DNA of 64,000 bases from Promicromonospora iranensis. GTDB taxonomy: Bacteria; Actinomycetota; Actinomycetes; Actinomycetales; Cellulomonadaceae. The position numbers and the translations under genes are program-made. Shown in pieces: positions 37,301 to 44,564 of this stretch (its first letter is position 1; every line of letters starts with the position of its first letter). Where the stretch lies: the NCBI RefSeq assembly GCF_028994805.1, contig NZ_JAJQQP010000007.1, forward strand, positions 286,873 to 350,872. Reading direction: 5' to 3'. Under the pieces are notes generated by a model. That model did no database searches. It was not told where the DNA came from and was given only the letters and a program-made list of their open reading frames with translations.

Positions 37301-37917
37301 TGGACGACCCGCTGCCGACCAAGGCCAGCCAGCTCACCGACCGTCTCGAGGCCGACACGCTGCGTGGCTGGTTCGAGGACTTCGAGGAGAGGTCGGGCAA
37401 GTCGATCGCCTCGGTGGGTTCGCACGTCGGCGTGTTCCACGCGAGCACGCAGGACGGCGTCCCGTACCTGGTCAACGGCAACTCCGGCAAGGGTCCGGCG
37501 AGCACCCCGGCCGACGGCGGCTTCACCGGCTGGTCGATGCTGGGTATCCGTCCGGCGTCGGGCGCCGGCGGCAAGGGACAGTGGCTGGGCTGGGAGGTCA
37601 ACACGCGTGCCGAGGCGGTCACCGTCTCCGGTCCCGAGTCGCTGATGGTGGGCGAGTCCGCCGCGGTGCGCGCCGTCGTCGTGCAGGACGGGACGCGGGA
37701 GGTGCCGGTCGCGTGGCCGGTCTCGTCGGCCTGGGGTGGCGAGCGGGTGTGCACCACGGACCGGACCGGACGCGCCGCCCTGCGCGACTGCGCCCGCGGT
37801 GCCGTGCTCGCCCTCCACCCGGACACCCACGAGCTGACCGCCTTGCGGACCGGCCGGGCCACGGTGACGGTCACCGTCAACGGGCTGGTCGGCGAGCTGG
37901 CCGTGAGCACGAGCTGA
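34351..37917 (+). CDS. Secreted phosphodiester glycosidase / metallophosphoesterase fusion
   Basis: 1188-residue exported protein with an N-terminal signal (MRRVAPAVSPVTPHKTLTNA, hydrophobic core ALTCTIAAALVVVPGIGAAA). Domain 1 (about 130-450) is a phosphodiester glycosidase (NAGPA-like, DUF2233): AAINGDYFDINNSGAALG and INLDGGGSSEMVAR. A beta-rich linker (about 450-810, Ig-like then carbohydrate-binding-like) follows. Domain 2 (about 825-1095) is a calcineurin-type metallophosphoesterase: AVLSDAQF (D-x-Q instead of D-x-H), INGDLVDE, LPGNHEVMGG, FAHHPLDD and GSHVGVFHAS. A final beta domain (about 1095-1188) ends the chain with no cell-wall sorting signal. Removing sugar phosphodiesters and then phosphate from wall polymers is an attractive but unproven role. 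Confidence 0.88.
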   Translation: MRRVAPAVSPVTPHKTLTNALTCTIAAALVVVPGIGAAAAPSPSPEDVPRSSAALMAPEPFASVPSRSGKPVEISADVTHLALDDNGDAIVTRRDEQRIAPGLELTRFARMGEDGWLSGEVLVAELGTSAAGAGQRGKVQVGYVGPDHVAGNATVSEMAASRGAIAAINGDYFDINNSGAALGVAVDDGTLVKSASPGRERSVAFGSDGAGRLAQIFLEGSVTWEPGGDVPVSGLNVTALPAGGVAVYDAGWGTFTRARPLAAGEQGVEVIVDTDGTVTAVGRPGGGQLPDGTRALVARPGAAADALAGLRPGDQVDVAYGLREDAGDVAVAIGGGAEDPLLEDGEVTSATGDHVELRHPRTAVGFDETGTRAYFVVVDGRQSHSTGMNLYELGELMAQLGADDAINLDGGGSSEMVARMPGDTGTTILNSPSDGYERSDANGLGLFVAAGSGRVAAFDVRTAVPAADADRVFPGLHRTLVGKGYDETMSPVATEPSWRTRNGSVASVRDGVVTGRRPGSTVVTAASLGRSGLATGTTEVEVLGPLVRTSVATPVIGLDDADATAPLVLTGYDAQGFAAPIEARDVTVSVVEPADAPVVELVAAADGSFEVRALAPVGGTTFELSVPGPDGEELTTEVAVTVSLEEDVVADFADAASWTSANDRAPGGSLASADGHDGAAGLRMTYDFTRSTATRGQYAVLPEAAAGGRELPGSPRAVSMWVDGDGKGAWLRLQVRQGDGVVTQLNGPDVTWTGWRQVTFPVPDGVAFPLKLQRIRALETAAGDQYSGALTFSRITAQVPPAVDVPEPPRVEDGTVTADGATDDAPLRVAVLSDAQFVARDPGSGAVAGARDALREIVADDPDLLVINGDLVDEAAPEDFDLARRVLTEELGDADFPWYYLPGNHEVMGGSITNFEEEFGERTRVLDVPTPGRAGGTTRLVMLDSSAGRLGADFDQVRMLRDALDEATTDRSVTGVVVFAHHPLDDPLPTKASQLTDRLEADTLRGWFEDFEERSGKSIASVGSHVGVFHASTQDGVPYLVNGNSGKGPASTPADGGFTGWSMLGIRPASGAGGKGQWLGWEVNTRAEAVTVSGPESLMVGESAAVRAVVVQDGTREVPVAWPVSSAWGGERVCTTDRTGRAALRDCARGAVLALHPDTHELTALRTGRATVTVTVNGLVGELAVSTS

Positions 37918-37937
37918 GAGGGCGGTAGATTTGCCTC

Positions 37938-38156
37938 ATGAGTGACTTCGAGGTGGCCCGCAGGCAGAAGCAGGAGCCCACGGCGACCCTGCTGGTTCGC
38001 GCGATCATGTGCTTCGTGCTGTTCGCAGCGGGGCTCGCGCTGATCGCCATCGGCGGGGCAGACCAGGGCCCGTCCGCGCCGTACCTGTTCGTCGCCGGCA
38101 TCCTCGCCGTCGGGCTGTCGTTCGGGCTGCCGATGATCGGCGCCACCGAGCGGTAG
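37938..38156 (+). CDS. Small two-helix membrane protein
   Basis: 72 residues starting MSDFEVARRQKQEPTATLLV with two hydrophobic segments (IMCFVLFAAGLALIAIGG and YLFVAGILAVGLSFGLPMIG). It begins 20 bases after the fusion enzyme stop and is probably co-transcribed. No family recognised; conserved-hypothetical type. Confidence 0.7.
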   Translation: MSDFEVARRQKQEPTATLLVRAIMCFVLFAAGLALIAIGGADQGPSAPYLFVAGILAVGLSFGLPMIGATER

Positions 38157-38169
38157 GCAGCGCCGGCAC

Positions 38170-38209
38170 CACGATCGCCTGGCCGGTTCCGACCGGCCAG
38201 GCGATCGTG
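38170..38209 (+). terminator. Intrinsic terminator
   Basis: Perfect 18-bp stem (38170-38187 with 38192-38209) around TCCG, 13 bases after the small membrane protein stop. No T run. Ends the 34.3-38.2 kb transcription unit. Confidence 0.8.
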
Positions 38210-38324
38210 TGCGTGGACGGCTACAACGTTTCTGCTCTCCCGTCCGTACGTGGTGGTGAGAGCCCGACGGCGAGGCGATGGGCGCCCCGCCGGGACAGGT
38301 CTCGTCGAAGAGACAGGAACCCAG

Positions 38325-39185
38325 ATGTCATTCCCCAGCGCACACCGCACCACCCTCTTCCGCCGCGGCCTCGTGGCACTGGCCACCTCTGCGACCCTCC
38401 TGGCCGGGGGCCTGGTCGCGGCCCCGTCGGCGCAGTCGTCGACGCCGCCGGTCGTCGATGTCCACCGGTCCGGCGGCACCACCGTCACCACGTCGATGTC
38501 CGCGTGGGGCTCCACGGTCGGCGGCTCCGTGCCCGAGCAGGAGCTCGACCCCGCGACGGTCAGGTACTCCGTCGCGCTCGATGCGTCCGGCGGCACCATG
38601 CTGGGCGCGCGGGCCGAGGTCACGGTGAAGAAGATCAGCCACCGGCAGGTGCGCGTGCGCACGATCGAGATGGAGCGCAGCTCCACCGGGTTCCGGAGCC
38701 GGGGCACCCTGGTCTTCAACGGGGCGGTCATCCACCCGGGGACGTACCACGTGGGCGTCGAGGTGTTCACGGTGGTGCTCAAGCCTGACGGCACCCGGGT
38801 TCGGCACCTCGTCGACGTGGACCAGGGCAGCACGGTGCGGATCCGCCGCGCGACCCAGACCGACGGCGCCATCACCACGCAGGCGACCGACGGACGTCCT
38901 GCACGGATCGACGCCACCGTGCGGCAGCTGACCGTCGGCGGCGGGGTGCTCGCGTGGGACCTGGTCCCACGGGGTACGGCACACCTGTCGTTCGACGCGG
39001 ACGGCCCGCGGGGCGAGAAGAAGGCTGTGTTCGTACGGAGCCTGAGGATCGGGTCCGACGCCCGGGTCTCCACGGTCGTGGAGTCCCGCAAGGGATGGTG
39101 GAAGGTCACCTACCCGGGTACCTCCCGCCTCGCCAACTCCGTGGCGTGGATCGGACAGGGCGTCCCGGGCGGTTGCGGCTGCTGA
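38325..39185 (+). CDS. Secreted protein of unknown function
   Basis: 286 residues with a Sec signal peptide (MSFPSAHRTTLFRRGLVALA then TSATLLAGGLVAAPSAQSS). The mature part is beta-rich without recognised domain: KKISHRQVRVRTIEMERSST, VGVEVFTVVLKPDGTRVRHL and a C-terminal VTYPGTSRLANSVAWIGQGV followed by a Cys pair (GGCGC) that could form a disulphide. The in-frame upstream ATG/GTG codons are not used because the signal peptide starts at 38325. Monocistronic, with its own terminator. Confidence 0.75.
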   Translation: MSFPSAHRTTLFRRGLVALATSATLLAGGLVAAPSAQSSTPPVVDVHRSGGTTVTTSMSAWGSTVGGSVPEQELDPATVRYSVALDASGGTMLGARAEVTVKKISHRQVRVRTIEMERSSTGFRSRGTLVFNGAVIHPGTYHVGVEVFTVVLKPDGTRVRHLVDVDQGSTVRIRRATQTDGAITTQATDGRPARIDATVRQLTVGGGVLAWDLVPRGTAHLSFDADGPRGEKKAVFVRSLRIGSDARVSTVVESRKGWWKVTYPGTSRLANSVAWIGQGVPGGCGC

Positions 39186-39233
39186 TCGCACAGGCGGGTC
39201 GCCAGGCCGCCGGCGCCAGCCCGGAGGCACACC

Positions 39234-39268
39234 GAAGGAGGGTCGCAGCATCGTGCTGCGGCCCTCCT
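39234..39268 (+). terminator. Intrinsic terminator with short T tract
   Basis: AAGGAGGG..CGCAGCA (from 39234) pairs with TGCTGCG..CCCTCCTT around TCG, followed by TC. Follows the secreted protein gene by about 50 bases. Confidence 0.75.
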
Positions 39269-39315
39269 TTCTGGCTTCCTCGCTGGGCTCGTGGGCCTTC
39301 CTGGGTCACCGTGTC

Positions 39316-39350
39316 ACCTGTGTGTCACAGGTTTGTTAGAACCATTGACA
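39316..39350 (+). promoter_or_regulatory. Operator-like palindrome and -35 element before the sugar-transport operon
   Basis: ACCTGTG-TGT-CACAGGT (39316-39332) followed by TTGACA (39345-39350). A matching -10 is weak (about 39368). Position 56 bases before the lipoprotein ATG suggests sugar-responsive control by a regulator encoded elsewhere. Confidence 0.4.
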
Positions 39351-39405
39351 GATTATGGGTCAAGTGAAAACGTGACCTGCACCACCACGAAGGAGAGGGA
39401 CGGCA

Positions 39406-40653
39406 ATGGCCCAGTACAAGAGGCTCGGCGGGATCATGGCGATCACGCTGGCCGCGACAACCGGACTGACAGCCTGCGGGTTCGGCGGCTCCGGCGGCGG
39501 AGAAGAGAGTGGTGACGGAACCACGCTCGACCTGCTCGTCCCCAGCTACTCCGATGCCACGCAGGGGCTGTGGAACGACGTGATCGCCGGGTTCGAGGAA
39601 GAGAACCCCGACGTCCAGGTCAACCTCCAGGTCGAGTCCTGGGACAACCTCGAATCGGTCATCGCCACCCGCATCCAGGGCGGCGACGCACCCGACATCT
39701 ACAACGGTGGTCCGTTCGCCGGCTTTGCCGAGGACGAGCTGCTGTACCCGGTGGACGAGGTCACGTCCGACGAGACCTACGCCAGCTTCCAGCCCTCGTT
39801 CCTGGACAACGCCCAGGTCGACGGCACCACTTACGGCCTGCCGTGGATCGCTTCCTCGCGTGCGCTGTTCGTCAACGACGCGCTCCTCGAGGAGGCGGGC
39901 GCCGAGGTGCCCGCCACCTGGGACGAGCTGCTCGAGTCCGCCAAGAAGGTCTCGGAGCTCGGTGGTGGCGTGGCCGGCTACGGCATGCCGCTCGGTTCCG
40001 AGGAGGCCCAGGCCGAGGCAGCGGTGTGGCTGTGGGGCGGCGGCGGATCCTTCGGGGACGCCGAGGCGATCACCATCGACACCCCGGAGAACCTCGAGGG
40101 CGCCGAGTTCATCAAGAAGATGATCGACGAGGGCGCCACGCAGGCCGACGCCGGCGCGACCGACCGCAGCCCGCTCTTCGACATCTTCGTCCAGGGCAAG
40201 ATCGGCATGCAGATCGGCCTGCCGCCGAGCGTCGGCCAGATCGAGAGCGACAACCCGGACCTCGAGTACTCGATCCACCCGATCCCGACCAAGGACGGCG
40301 AGCCGTTCACGCTGGGCGTGGCCGACCACCTCATGGCCTTCAAGAACGACGGCGACAAGCAGGAGGCCATCACCTCCTTCTTCGACTACCTGTACACCGC
40401 CGACGTCTACGTCCCGTGGGTCCAGGCCGAGGGCTTCCTGCCCACCACCCTGTCGGCCTCGGAGCAGCTCGCCGACGACGAGGCGCTCGCCCCGTTCCTC
40501 GAGGGGCTGCCGGACGCGCAGTTCTACCCGAGCACCAACCCGGACTGGAACGCCGCGGACTCCGCGTTCAAGGCGCTGTTCGGCCAGCTCGGCGGCGACA
40601 AGTCGGCGCAGGACGTCCTGACCGAGATCCAGGCGCGGGTCGACGAGGGCTGA
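39406..40653 (+). CDS. ABC transporter sugar-binding lipoprotein (CUT1 type)
   Basis: 415-residue extracellular solute-binding protein family 1. Lipoprotein signal MAQYKRLGGIMAITLAATTG with lipobox LTAC, then a Gly/Ser linker and the binding fold: TLDLLVPSYSDATQGLWNDV, GGDAPDIYNGGPFAGF, VDGTTYGLPWIASSRALFVN, PATWDELLESAKKV. It feeds the two permeases downstream. No glycosidase or regulator sits in this unit, so the sugar is unknown. The ATPase is missing, as usual for actinobacterial systems energised by a shared MsiK-type ATPase. Confidence 0.93.
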   Translation: MAQYKRLGGIMAITLAATTGLTACGFGGSGGGEESGDGTTLDLLVPSYSDATQGLWNDVIAGFEEENPDVQVNLQVESWDNLESVIATRIQGGDAPDIYNGGPFAGFAEDELLYPVDEVTSDETYASFQPSFLDNAQVDGTTYGLPWIASSRALFVNDALLEEAGAEVPATWDELLESAKKVSELGGGVAGYGMPLGSEEAQAEAAVWLWGGGGSFGDAEAITIDTPENLEGAEFIKKMIDEGATQADAGATDRSPLFDIFVQGKIGMQIGLPPSVGQIESDNPDLEYSIHPIPTKDGEPFTLGVADHLMAFKNDGDKQEAITSFFDYLYTADVYVPWVQAEGFLPTTLSASEQLADDEALAPFLEGLPDAQFYPSTNPDWNAADSAFKALFGQLGGDKSAQDVLTEIQARVDEG

Positions 40654-40745
40654 CGCCTCGGAAGACCGCCGTGCGGGGCGTGCGAAGGACCGCACACCCC
40701 GCACGGGACCACAGACGAACTAGCACGGAAAGCACGGGGAACCTG

Positions 40746-41621
40746 GTGAAGGACCTGTTGAAGGCCCTGCCGTGGATCGGGCCCGCGGTCGCACTCATTG
40801 CGGCAGTGGTCCTGTTCCCGATCGGCCTGATGCTCTGGAACTCGACACGCGACATCACGCAGAGCGGCCTGGACGACGGAGGTGTCGGCCTCGCGAACTT
40901 CGCGGCGGTGGTCGGCTTCCAGTACTTCTGGCCGATTCTCGGGCGGACGGTCGTCTGGGTGGTCGTCGTCGTGGCCTGCACGCTGTTCGGGTCGCTCGCG
41001 CTCGCGGCGCTGCTGAACAAGGCGTTCCCGGGTCGCCGTCTCGTACGGATGGCCGTGATCGTGCCCTGGGCCGCCAGCGTGGTCATGACGACGCTGGTGG
41101 TGCACTACGGCCTCGAGCCGTACTTCGGCATCATCAACTCGTTCCTCGTGGACATCGGCCTGATCGACACGCCCGAGGGCTACGGCTGGACCCGGCACGC
41201 GGGCACCGCGTTCGCGTGGGCCATGGCGGTCGCCGTCTTCGTGTCGCTGCCGTTCACCACCTACACGATCCTGGCCGGGCTGCAGACCGTTCCCGGCGAG
41301 ACCGTCGAGGCCGCGCGCATCGACGGCGCGAGCGGGGTGCGGACGTACTTCAGCGTCGTGCTGCCGCAGCTGCGGAGCGCGGTGTCGGTGGCGGTGCTGA
41401 TCAACATCATCAACGTGTTCAACTCGCTGCCGATCCTGCGCGTCATGACGGGCTCCATACCCGGGTACGACGCCGACACCGTCATGACCATGATCTTCAA
41501 GTACATGCAGAACCAGCGGCAGATCGACCTGGCCAGCGCGCTGTCCGTCATCGCGTTCCTGGTGGTCATCGGGATCGTCGCCATCTACGTGCGGGTCGTC
41601 CGCCCCCTGGAGGAGGTCTGA
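40746..41621 (+). CDS. Sugar ABC transporter permease (MalF-like)
   Basis: 291 residues from GTG 40746 (VKDLLKALPWIGPAVALIAA), six predicted membrane helices and the EAA-type cytoplasmic loop ETVEAARIDGASGVRTYFSV that docks on the ATPase. The downstream permease start overlaps its stop by one base (TGATG), so translation is coupled. Upstream gap to the binding protein is 92 bases. Confidence 0.92.
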   Translation: MKDLLKALPWIGPAVALIAAVVLFPIGLMLWNSTRDITQSGLDDGGVGLANFAAVVGFQYFWPILGRTVVWVVVVVACTLFGSLALAALLNKAFPGRRLVRMAVIVPWAASVVMTTLVVHYGLEPYFGIINSFLVDIGLIDTPEGYGWTRHAGTAFAWAMAVAVFVSLPFTTYTILAGLQTVPGETVEAARIDGASGVRTYFSVVLPQLRSAVSVAVLINIINVFNSLPILRVMTGSIPGYDADTVMTMIFKYMQNQRQIDLASALSVIAFLVVIGIVAIYVRVVRPLEEV

Positions 41622-42544
41622 TGGCCGCGATCACCGAGCCGGGTACGGCCCCGCGCAAGGCGGCCCGCCCGACGTCGGGCGACCGGACGCGCGTGCGGAA
41701 GTACACCGCGGACCAGGTGCCCCTGGGGTCCCTGCTCCTGCGCATGCTCGCCGGGCTCGTCGTGCTGGTGGTGTTCCTGCTCCCGTACCTGATCATGTTC
41801 TTCGGCTCGGTGAAGACGAAGGCCGAGATCAGGTCCGTCGACCCCACCTACTTCCCCACGGAGTGGCACTGGGAGAACTACGCCACGATGTGGTCCACCC
41901 CCGAGACGCCGCTGCTGCAGAACCTGATCTCCACCCTGGTGATCTCGCTGTGCGCCACGCTCCTCGTGCTCGCCGTCGCGTTGCCCGCGTCCTACTACAC
42001 GGCGCGGTTCCGGTTCCCGGGGCGACTCGTCTTCCTGTTCCTCGTGATCGTGACCCAGATGGTGCAGCCGGCCGTCCTGACCTCGGGCCTCTTCCGGCAG
42101 TTCATCGCGTGGGGGATCCTCGATACCTGGGCGGCGATGATCCTGGTCAACGCCGCGTTCAACCTGTCGTTCGCGGTCTGGATCATGCACAGCTTCTTCG
42201 CGGGCATCCCGAAGGAGGTCGACGAGGCGGCGCAGCTGGACGGCGCCGGCACCTTCACCGTCCTGACGAAGATCAACCTGCCGCTCGTGTGGCCCGGGAT
42301 CGTGACCGCCGTCGTGTTCACGTTCGTCGCGTCCTGGAACGAGTTCGCGGCCTCGCTCGTGCTGCTGACGACGGCGGGGAACCAGCCGTTGTCGGTGGCG
42401 CTGACCAAGTTCGTGGGCCAGTACGAGACGTCGTGGCACTACGTCTTCGGGGTGTCCGTCGTGGCGATCGTGCCCGTCGTGATCCTGTTCATGGCCATCG
42501 AGAAGCGGCTGGTGGGCGGCCTGGTCTCGGGGTCGGTGAAGTAG
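41621..42544 (+). CDS. Sugar ABC transporter permease (MalG-like)
   Basis: 307 residues: a 35-residue basic N-terminus, then six helices, the first LRMLAGLVVLVVFLLPYLIM, and the EAA loop KEVDEAAQLDGAGTFTVLTK. Ends LFMAIEKRLVGGLVSGSVK, typical for the second CUT1 permease. Completes the lipoprotein-permease-permease unit. Confidence 0.93.
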   Translation: MAAITEPGTAPRKAARPTSGDRTRVRKYTADQVPLGSLLLRMLAGLVVLVVFLLPYLIMFFGSVKTKAEIRSVDPTYFPTEWHWENYATMWSTPETPLLQNLISTLVISLCATLLVLAVALPASYYTARFRFPGRLVFLFLVIVTQMVQPAVLTSGLFRQFIAWGILDTWAAMILVNAAFNLSFAVWIMHSFFAGIPKEVDEAAQLDGAGTFTVLTKINLPLVWPGIVTAVVFTFVASWNEFAASLVLLTTAGNQPLSVALTKFVGQYETSWHYVFGVSVVAIVPVVILFMAIEKRLVGGLVSGSVK

Positions 42545-42624
42545 CCGCGCGGAGGAGCGAGCAGTCGGTGGACCAGGCCGTCTCGATCACCGGACGAAAT
42601 CTGTCCCAGTGGTGGACATGCGCT

Positions 42625-42630
42625 TAGCAT
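42625..42630 (+). promoter_or_regulatory. Probable -10 box for metF riboswitch transcript
   Basis: TAGCAT about 15 bases before the first conserved riboswitch bases. The -35 (TGTCCC at 42602-42607, 17-base spacer) is weak. Confidence 0.4.
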
Positions 42631-42644
42631 GGTGGCGAACCCAT

Positions 42645-42748
42645 CCAGAGCGGTCGAGAGTCCTGGCTCCCTGACACCGCAGCAACCTGCAGACTTCCTG
42701 CCCGCAGCCGTGGCGCGTGGACGTAAGGTGCTCACGCCAGGTTCGATG
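42645..42748 (+). ncRNA. SAM-I/SAM-IV clan (S-box-type) riboswitch upstream of metF
   Basis: The block AGAGCGGTCGAGAGTCCTGG, followed by CTCCCTGACACCGCAGCAACC in place of the consensus GCCC-GAUGAAACCCGGCAACC, and later AAGGTGCTCACGCC (consensus AAGGUGCUAAAUCC), are the hallmark SAM-binding-core blocks in the correct order. Position directly before metF supports control by S-adenosylmethionine. SAM-I and SAM-IV share this core, so the subclass is open. The metF ATG follows within about 10 bases, suggesting translational control. Confidence 0.8.
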
Positions 42749-42756
42749 GAGCAGCC

Positions 42757-43701
42757 ATGGTCGTCGAGGGATATCCGCACCGCCCCACAGTGTCGTTCGA
42801 GCTGATGCCTCCGCGTCGGCCCGAGGCCGCGCCCAACTTCTGGGAGACGGCGCAGCGGCTCGTGGCGGCACGCCCGGACTTCGTGTCCGTCACCTACGGT
42901 GCGGCCGGGGGTGACCGGGCGACCTCGCGCGAGGTGCTCGCCACCCTCCTCCGGGGTACGCCGGTGCTGCCGGTGGCCCACCTGACCTGCGTCGGCGCGT
43001 CCCGTGAGGACGTCTCCGAGGTGATCGACGAGTTCCTCGAGGCCGGCGTGCGCTCCTTCCTCGCCCTGCGGGGGGACCCGCCGCGCGACGAGCCGAACTG
43101 GAACCCGCCGGCCGACGGTGTGCGGTCCAGTGTCGACCTGGTCCGCCTGCTCACCCAGGTGGACCAGCGCCGGGTCGCCGCTGACGCGAGCGCTGCCCTG
43201 CGGGCCGCCACCCGGCCGCTCACCATCGCCGTGGCGACGTTCCCGGACGGCAACCCCGGCGCCGGCACCACCCGCGACCAGGAGGTCCGGCGGCTGCTGG
43301 AGAAGCAGGAGGCGGGCGCGAGCTTCGCGATCACCCAGTTCTTCTACCGGGCCGAGTCCTACACCGGGTTCCTCGAGGCGGCGCGCTCGGCGGGCGTGAC
43401 CATACCGATCCTCGCCGGGATCCTGCCCGCCACGGAGGCACGCCGGCTGCGTCGCGTCGAGGAGCTCACGGGCGTCGCGGCCCCTTCCGACCTCCTACGG
43501 GACCTCGACCGGCTCACCGCGCCCGACGGCGCCGTCGACCCCGAGGCGCAGCACGAGCACGGCCTGCAGTACTCCACCGCGCTCGCGCGCGAGGTGCTCG
43601 ACGCCGGGGCGCCCGGTGTGCACGTGTACACGTTCAACAAGCACCGGCCGGCTCTTGACCTGCTCGAACGCGTGGGGCTGACGGGCCGCGCCGCGGCCTG
43701 A
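42757..43701 (+). CDS. metF: Methylenetetrahydrofolate reductase
   Basis: FAD enzyme that reduces 5,10-methylene-THF to 5-methyl-THF for methionine synthesis. 314-residue TIM barrel: TVSFELMPPRRPEAAPNFWE, FVSVTYGAAGGDRATSRE, VAHLTCVGASREDV, LRGDPPRDEP (folate/FAD loop), FAITQFFYRAESY and VHVYTFNKHRPALDLLERVG. It consumes the methylene-THF that the gcv genes can supply. Under the S-box riboswitch. Confidence 0.95.
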   Translation: MVVEGYPHRPTVSFELMPPRRPEAAPNFWETAQRLVAARPDFVSVTYGAAGGDRATSREVLATLLRGTPVLPVAHLTCVGASREDVSEVIDEFLEAGVRSFLALRGDPPRDEPNWNPPADGVRSSVDLVRLLTQVDQRRVAADASAALRAATRPLTIAVATFPDGNPGAGTTRDQEVRRLLEKQEAGASFAITQFFYRAESYTGFLEAARSAGVTIPILAGILPATEARRLRRVEELTGVAAPSDLLRDLDRLTAPDGAVDPEAQHEHGLQYSTALAREVLDAGAPGVHVYTFNKHRPALDLLERVGLTGRAAA

Positions 43702-43753
43702 CGGCGGTGGCCCGCCGGAGGCGTTCGCCGGAAGTGATCGACCGGGTTCCCTC

Positions 43754-43780
43754 TTGGCACTCTCGGGGTGAGAGTGCCAG
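43754..43780. promoter_or_regulatory. CIRCE element (HrcA operator)
   Basis: TTGGCACTC-N9-GAGTGCCAG; arms TGGCACTC/GAGTGCCA are perfect and spaced exactly 9 bases, as in the CIRCE consensus TTAGCACTC-N9-GAGTGCTAA. It lies 94 bases before hsp20. It is not the HspR/HAIR motif. Confidence 0.88.
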
Positions 43781-43873
43781 AATTGGTGGCGTAGCCGGAC
43801 GGCGGACAGCCCGCCGTCGAGCGCTGCGGCCCTGGAAGGGCCAGGGCCGCATCGTCGTAGGAGGTGATGCGCG

Positions 43874-44329
43874 ATGGCTACCTACTGGGACCCGTTCCAG
43901 GAGATGGACCGGCTGTTCGGCACCGTCGCCGGCAACGCACGGCAGTCCGGCGGCATGCCGATGGACCTGTTCCGCACGGGTGACCACTACGTCCTGTCGA
44001 TGGACCTGCCCGGCGTCGACCCCGGCACCATCGACGTGTCGGTCGAGGACCGGACGCTCACGGTCCGCGCCGAGCGCACGCAACGGTCCGACGGCGACGC
44101 CCAGTGGCTGGTTCGCGAGCGGCCCGCGGGAACGTTCGCACGGCAGCTCACGGTCGGTCGCGGGCTCGCTCTCGACAGCATCTCCGCCTCGTACGCCGAC
44201 GGCGTGCTGTCCCTGACGATCCCCGTCAGCGAGGAGGCGAAGCCGCGCAAGGTCGAGGTGGCGCACACCGCCGGCGCGACCCCGATCGGTCAGGGCGCGA
44301 CGGAGAGCCAGCAGACCATCGAGTCCTGA
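43874..44329 (+). CDS. Hsp20/alpha-crystallin small heat-shock protein
   Basis: 151 residues. Starts MATYWDPFQEMDRLFGTVAG (N-terminal region), then an alpha-crystallin domain (about 35-130: MPMDLFRTGDHYVLSMDLPG, LTVRAERTQRSDGDAQWLVR, GTFARQLTVGRGLALDSISA, YADGVLSLTIPVSEEAKPRK). ATP-independent holdase chaperone that keeps heat-damaged proteins soluble. AGGAGG lies close to the ATG. The CIRCE element upstream implies HrcA repression, shared with groES/groEL in most actinobacteria. Confidence 0.94.
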   Translation: MATYWDPFQEMDRLFGTVAGNARQSGGMPMDLFRTGDHYVLSMDLPGVDPGTIDVSVEDRTLTVRAERTQRSDGDAQWLVRERPAGTFARQLTVGRGLALDSISASYADGVLSLTIPVSEEAKPRKVEVAHTAGATPIGQGATESQQTIES

Positions 44330-44350
44330 TCCCCTGCGGGCGACGCCCGC

Positions 44351-44392
44351 CGTCGGACCCACAGGCCACGCGCGTGGCCTGTGGGTCCGACG
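44351..44392. terminator. Terminator after hsp20
   Basis: Perfect 20-base inverted arms (44351-44370 and 44373-44392) separated by only CG, so a 4-base CGCG loop is expected. It follows the hsp20 stop by 22 bases. No T tract. Confidence 0.8.
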
Positions 44393-44564
44393 GGTGTGCG
44401 GCGAGGTGAGCAGAGGCCGACCGGGTGCGGTGTCTGGTGCGGCGCGGTGTGCCCATCGCACCGCGGACATCCCCCAGATGTGATGTACCGGGCGGTGACC
44501 GCCGGGCTGGATACTCCACATGACCTGGATCGACCCCAGCGTGACCAGATCGTGGAGGACACCC

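Noticed and set aside
39316..39332. CRP-type operator
   Set aside because: The palindrome ACCTGTG-TGT-CACAGGT lacks the TGTGA-N6-TCACA spacing, so it is only called operator-like.
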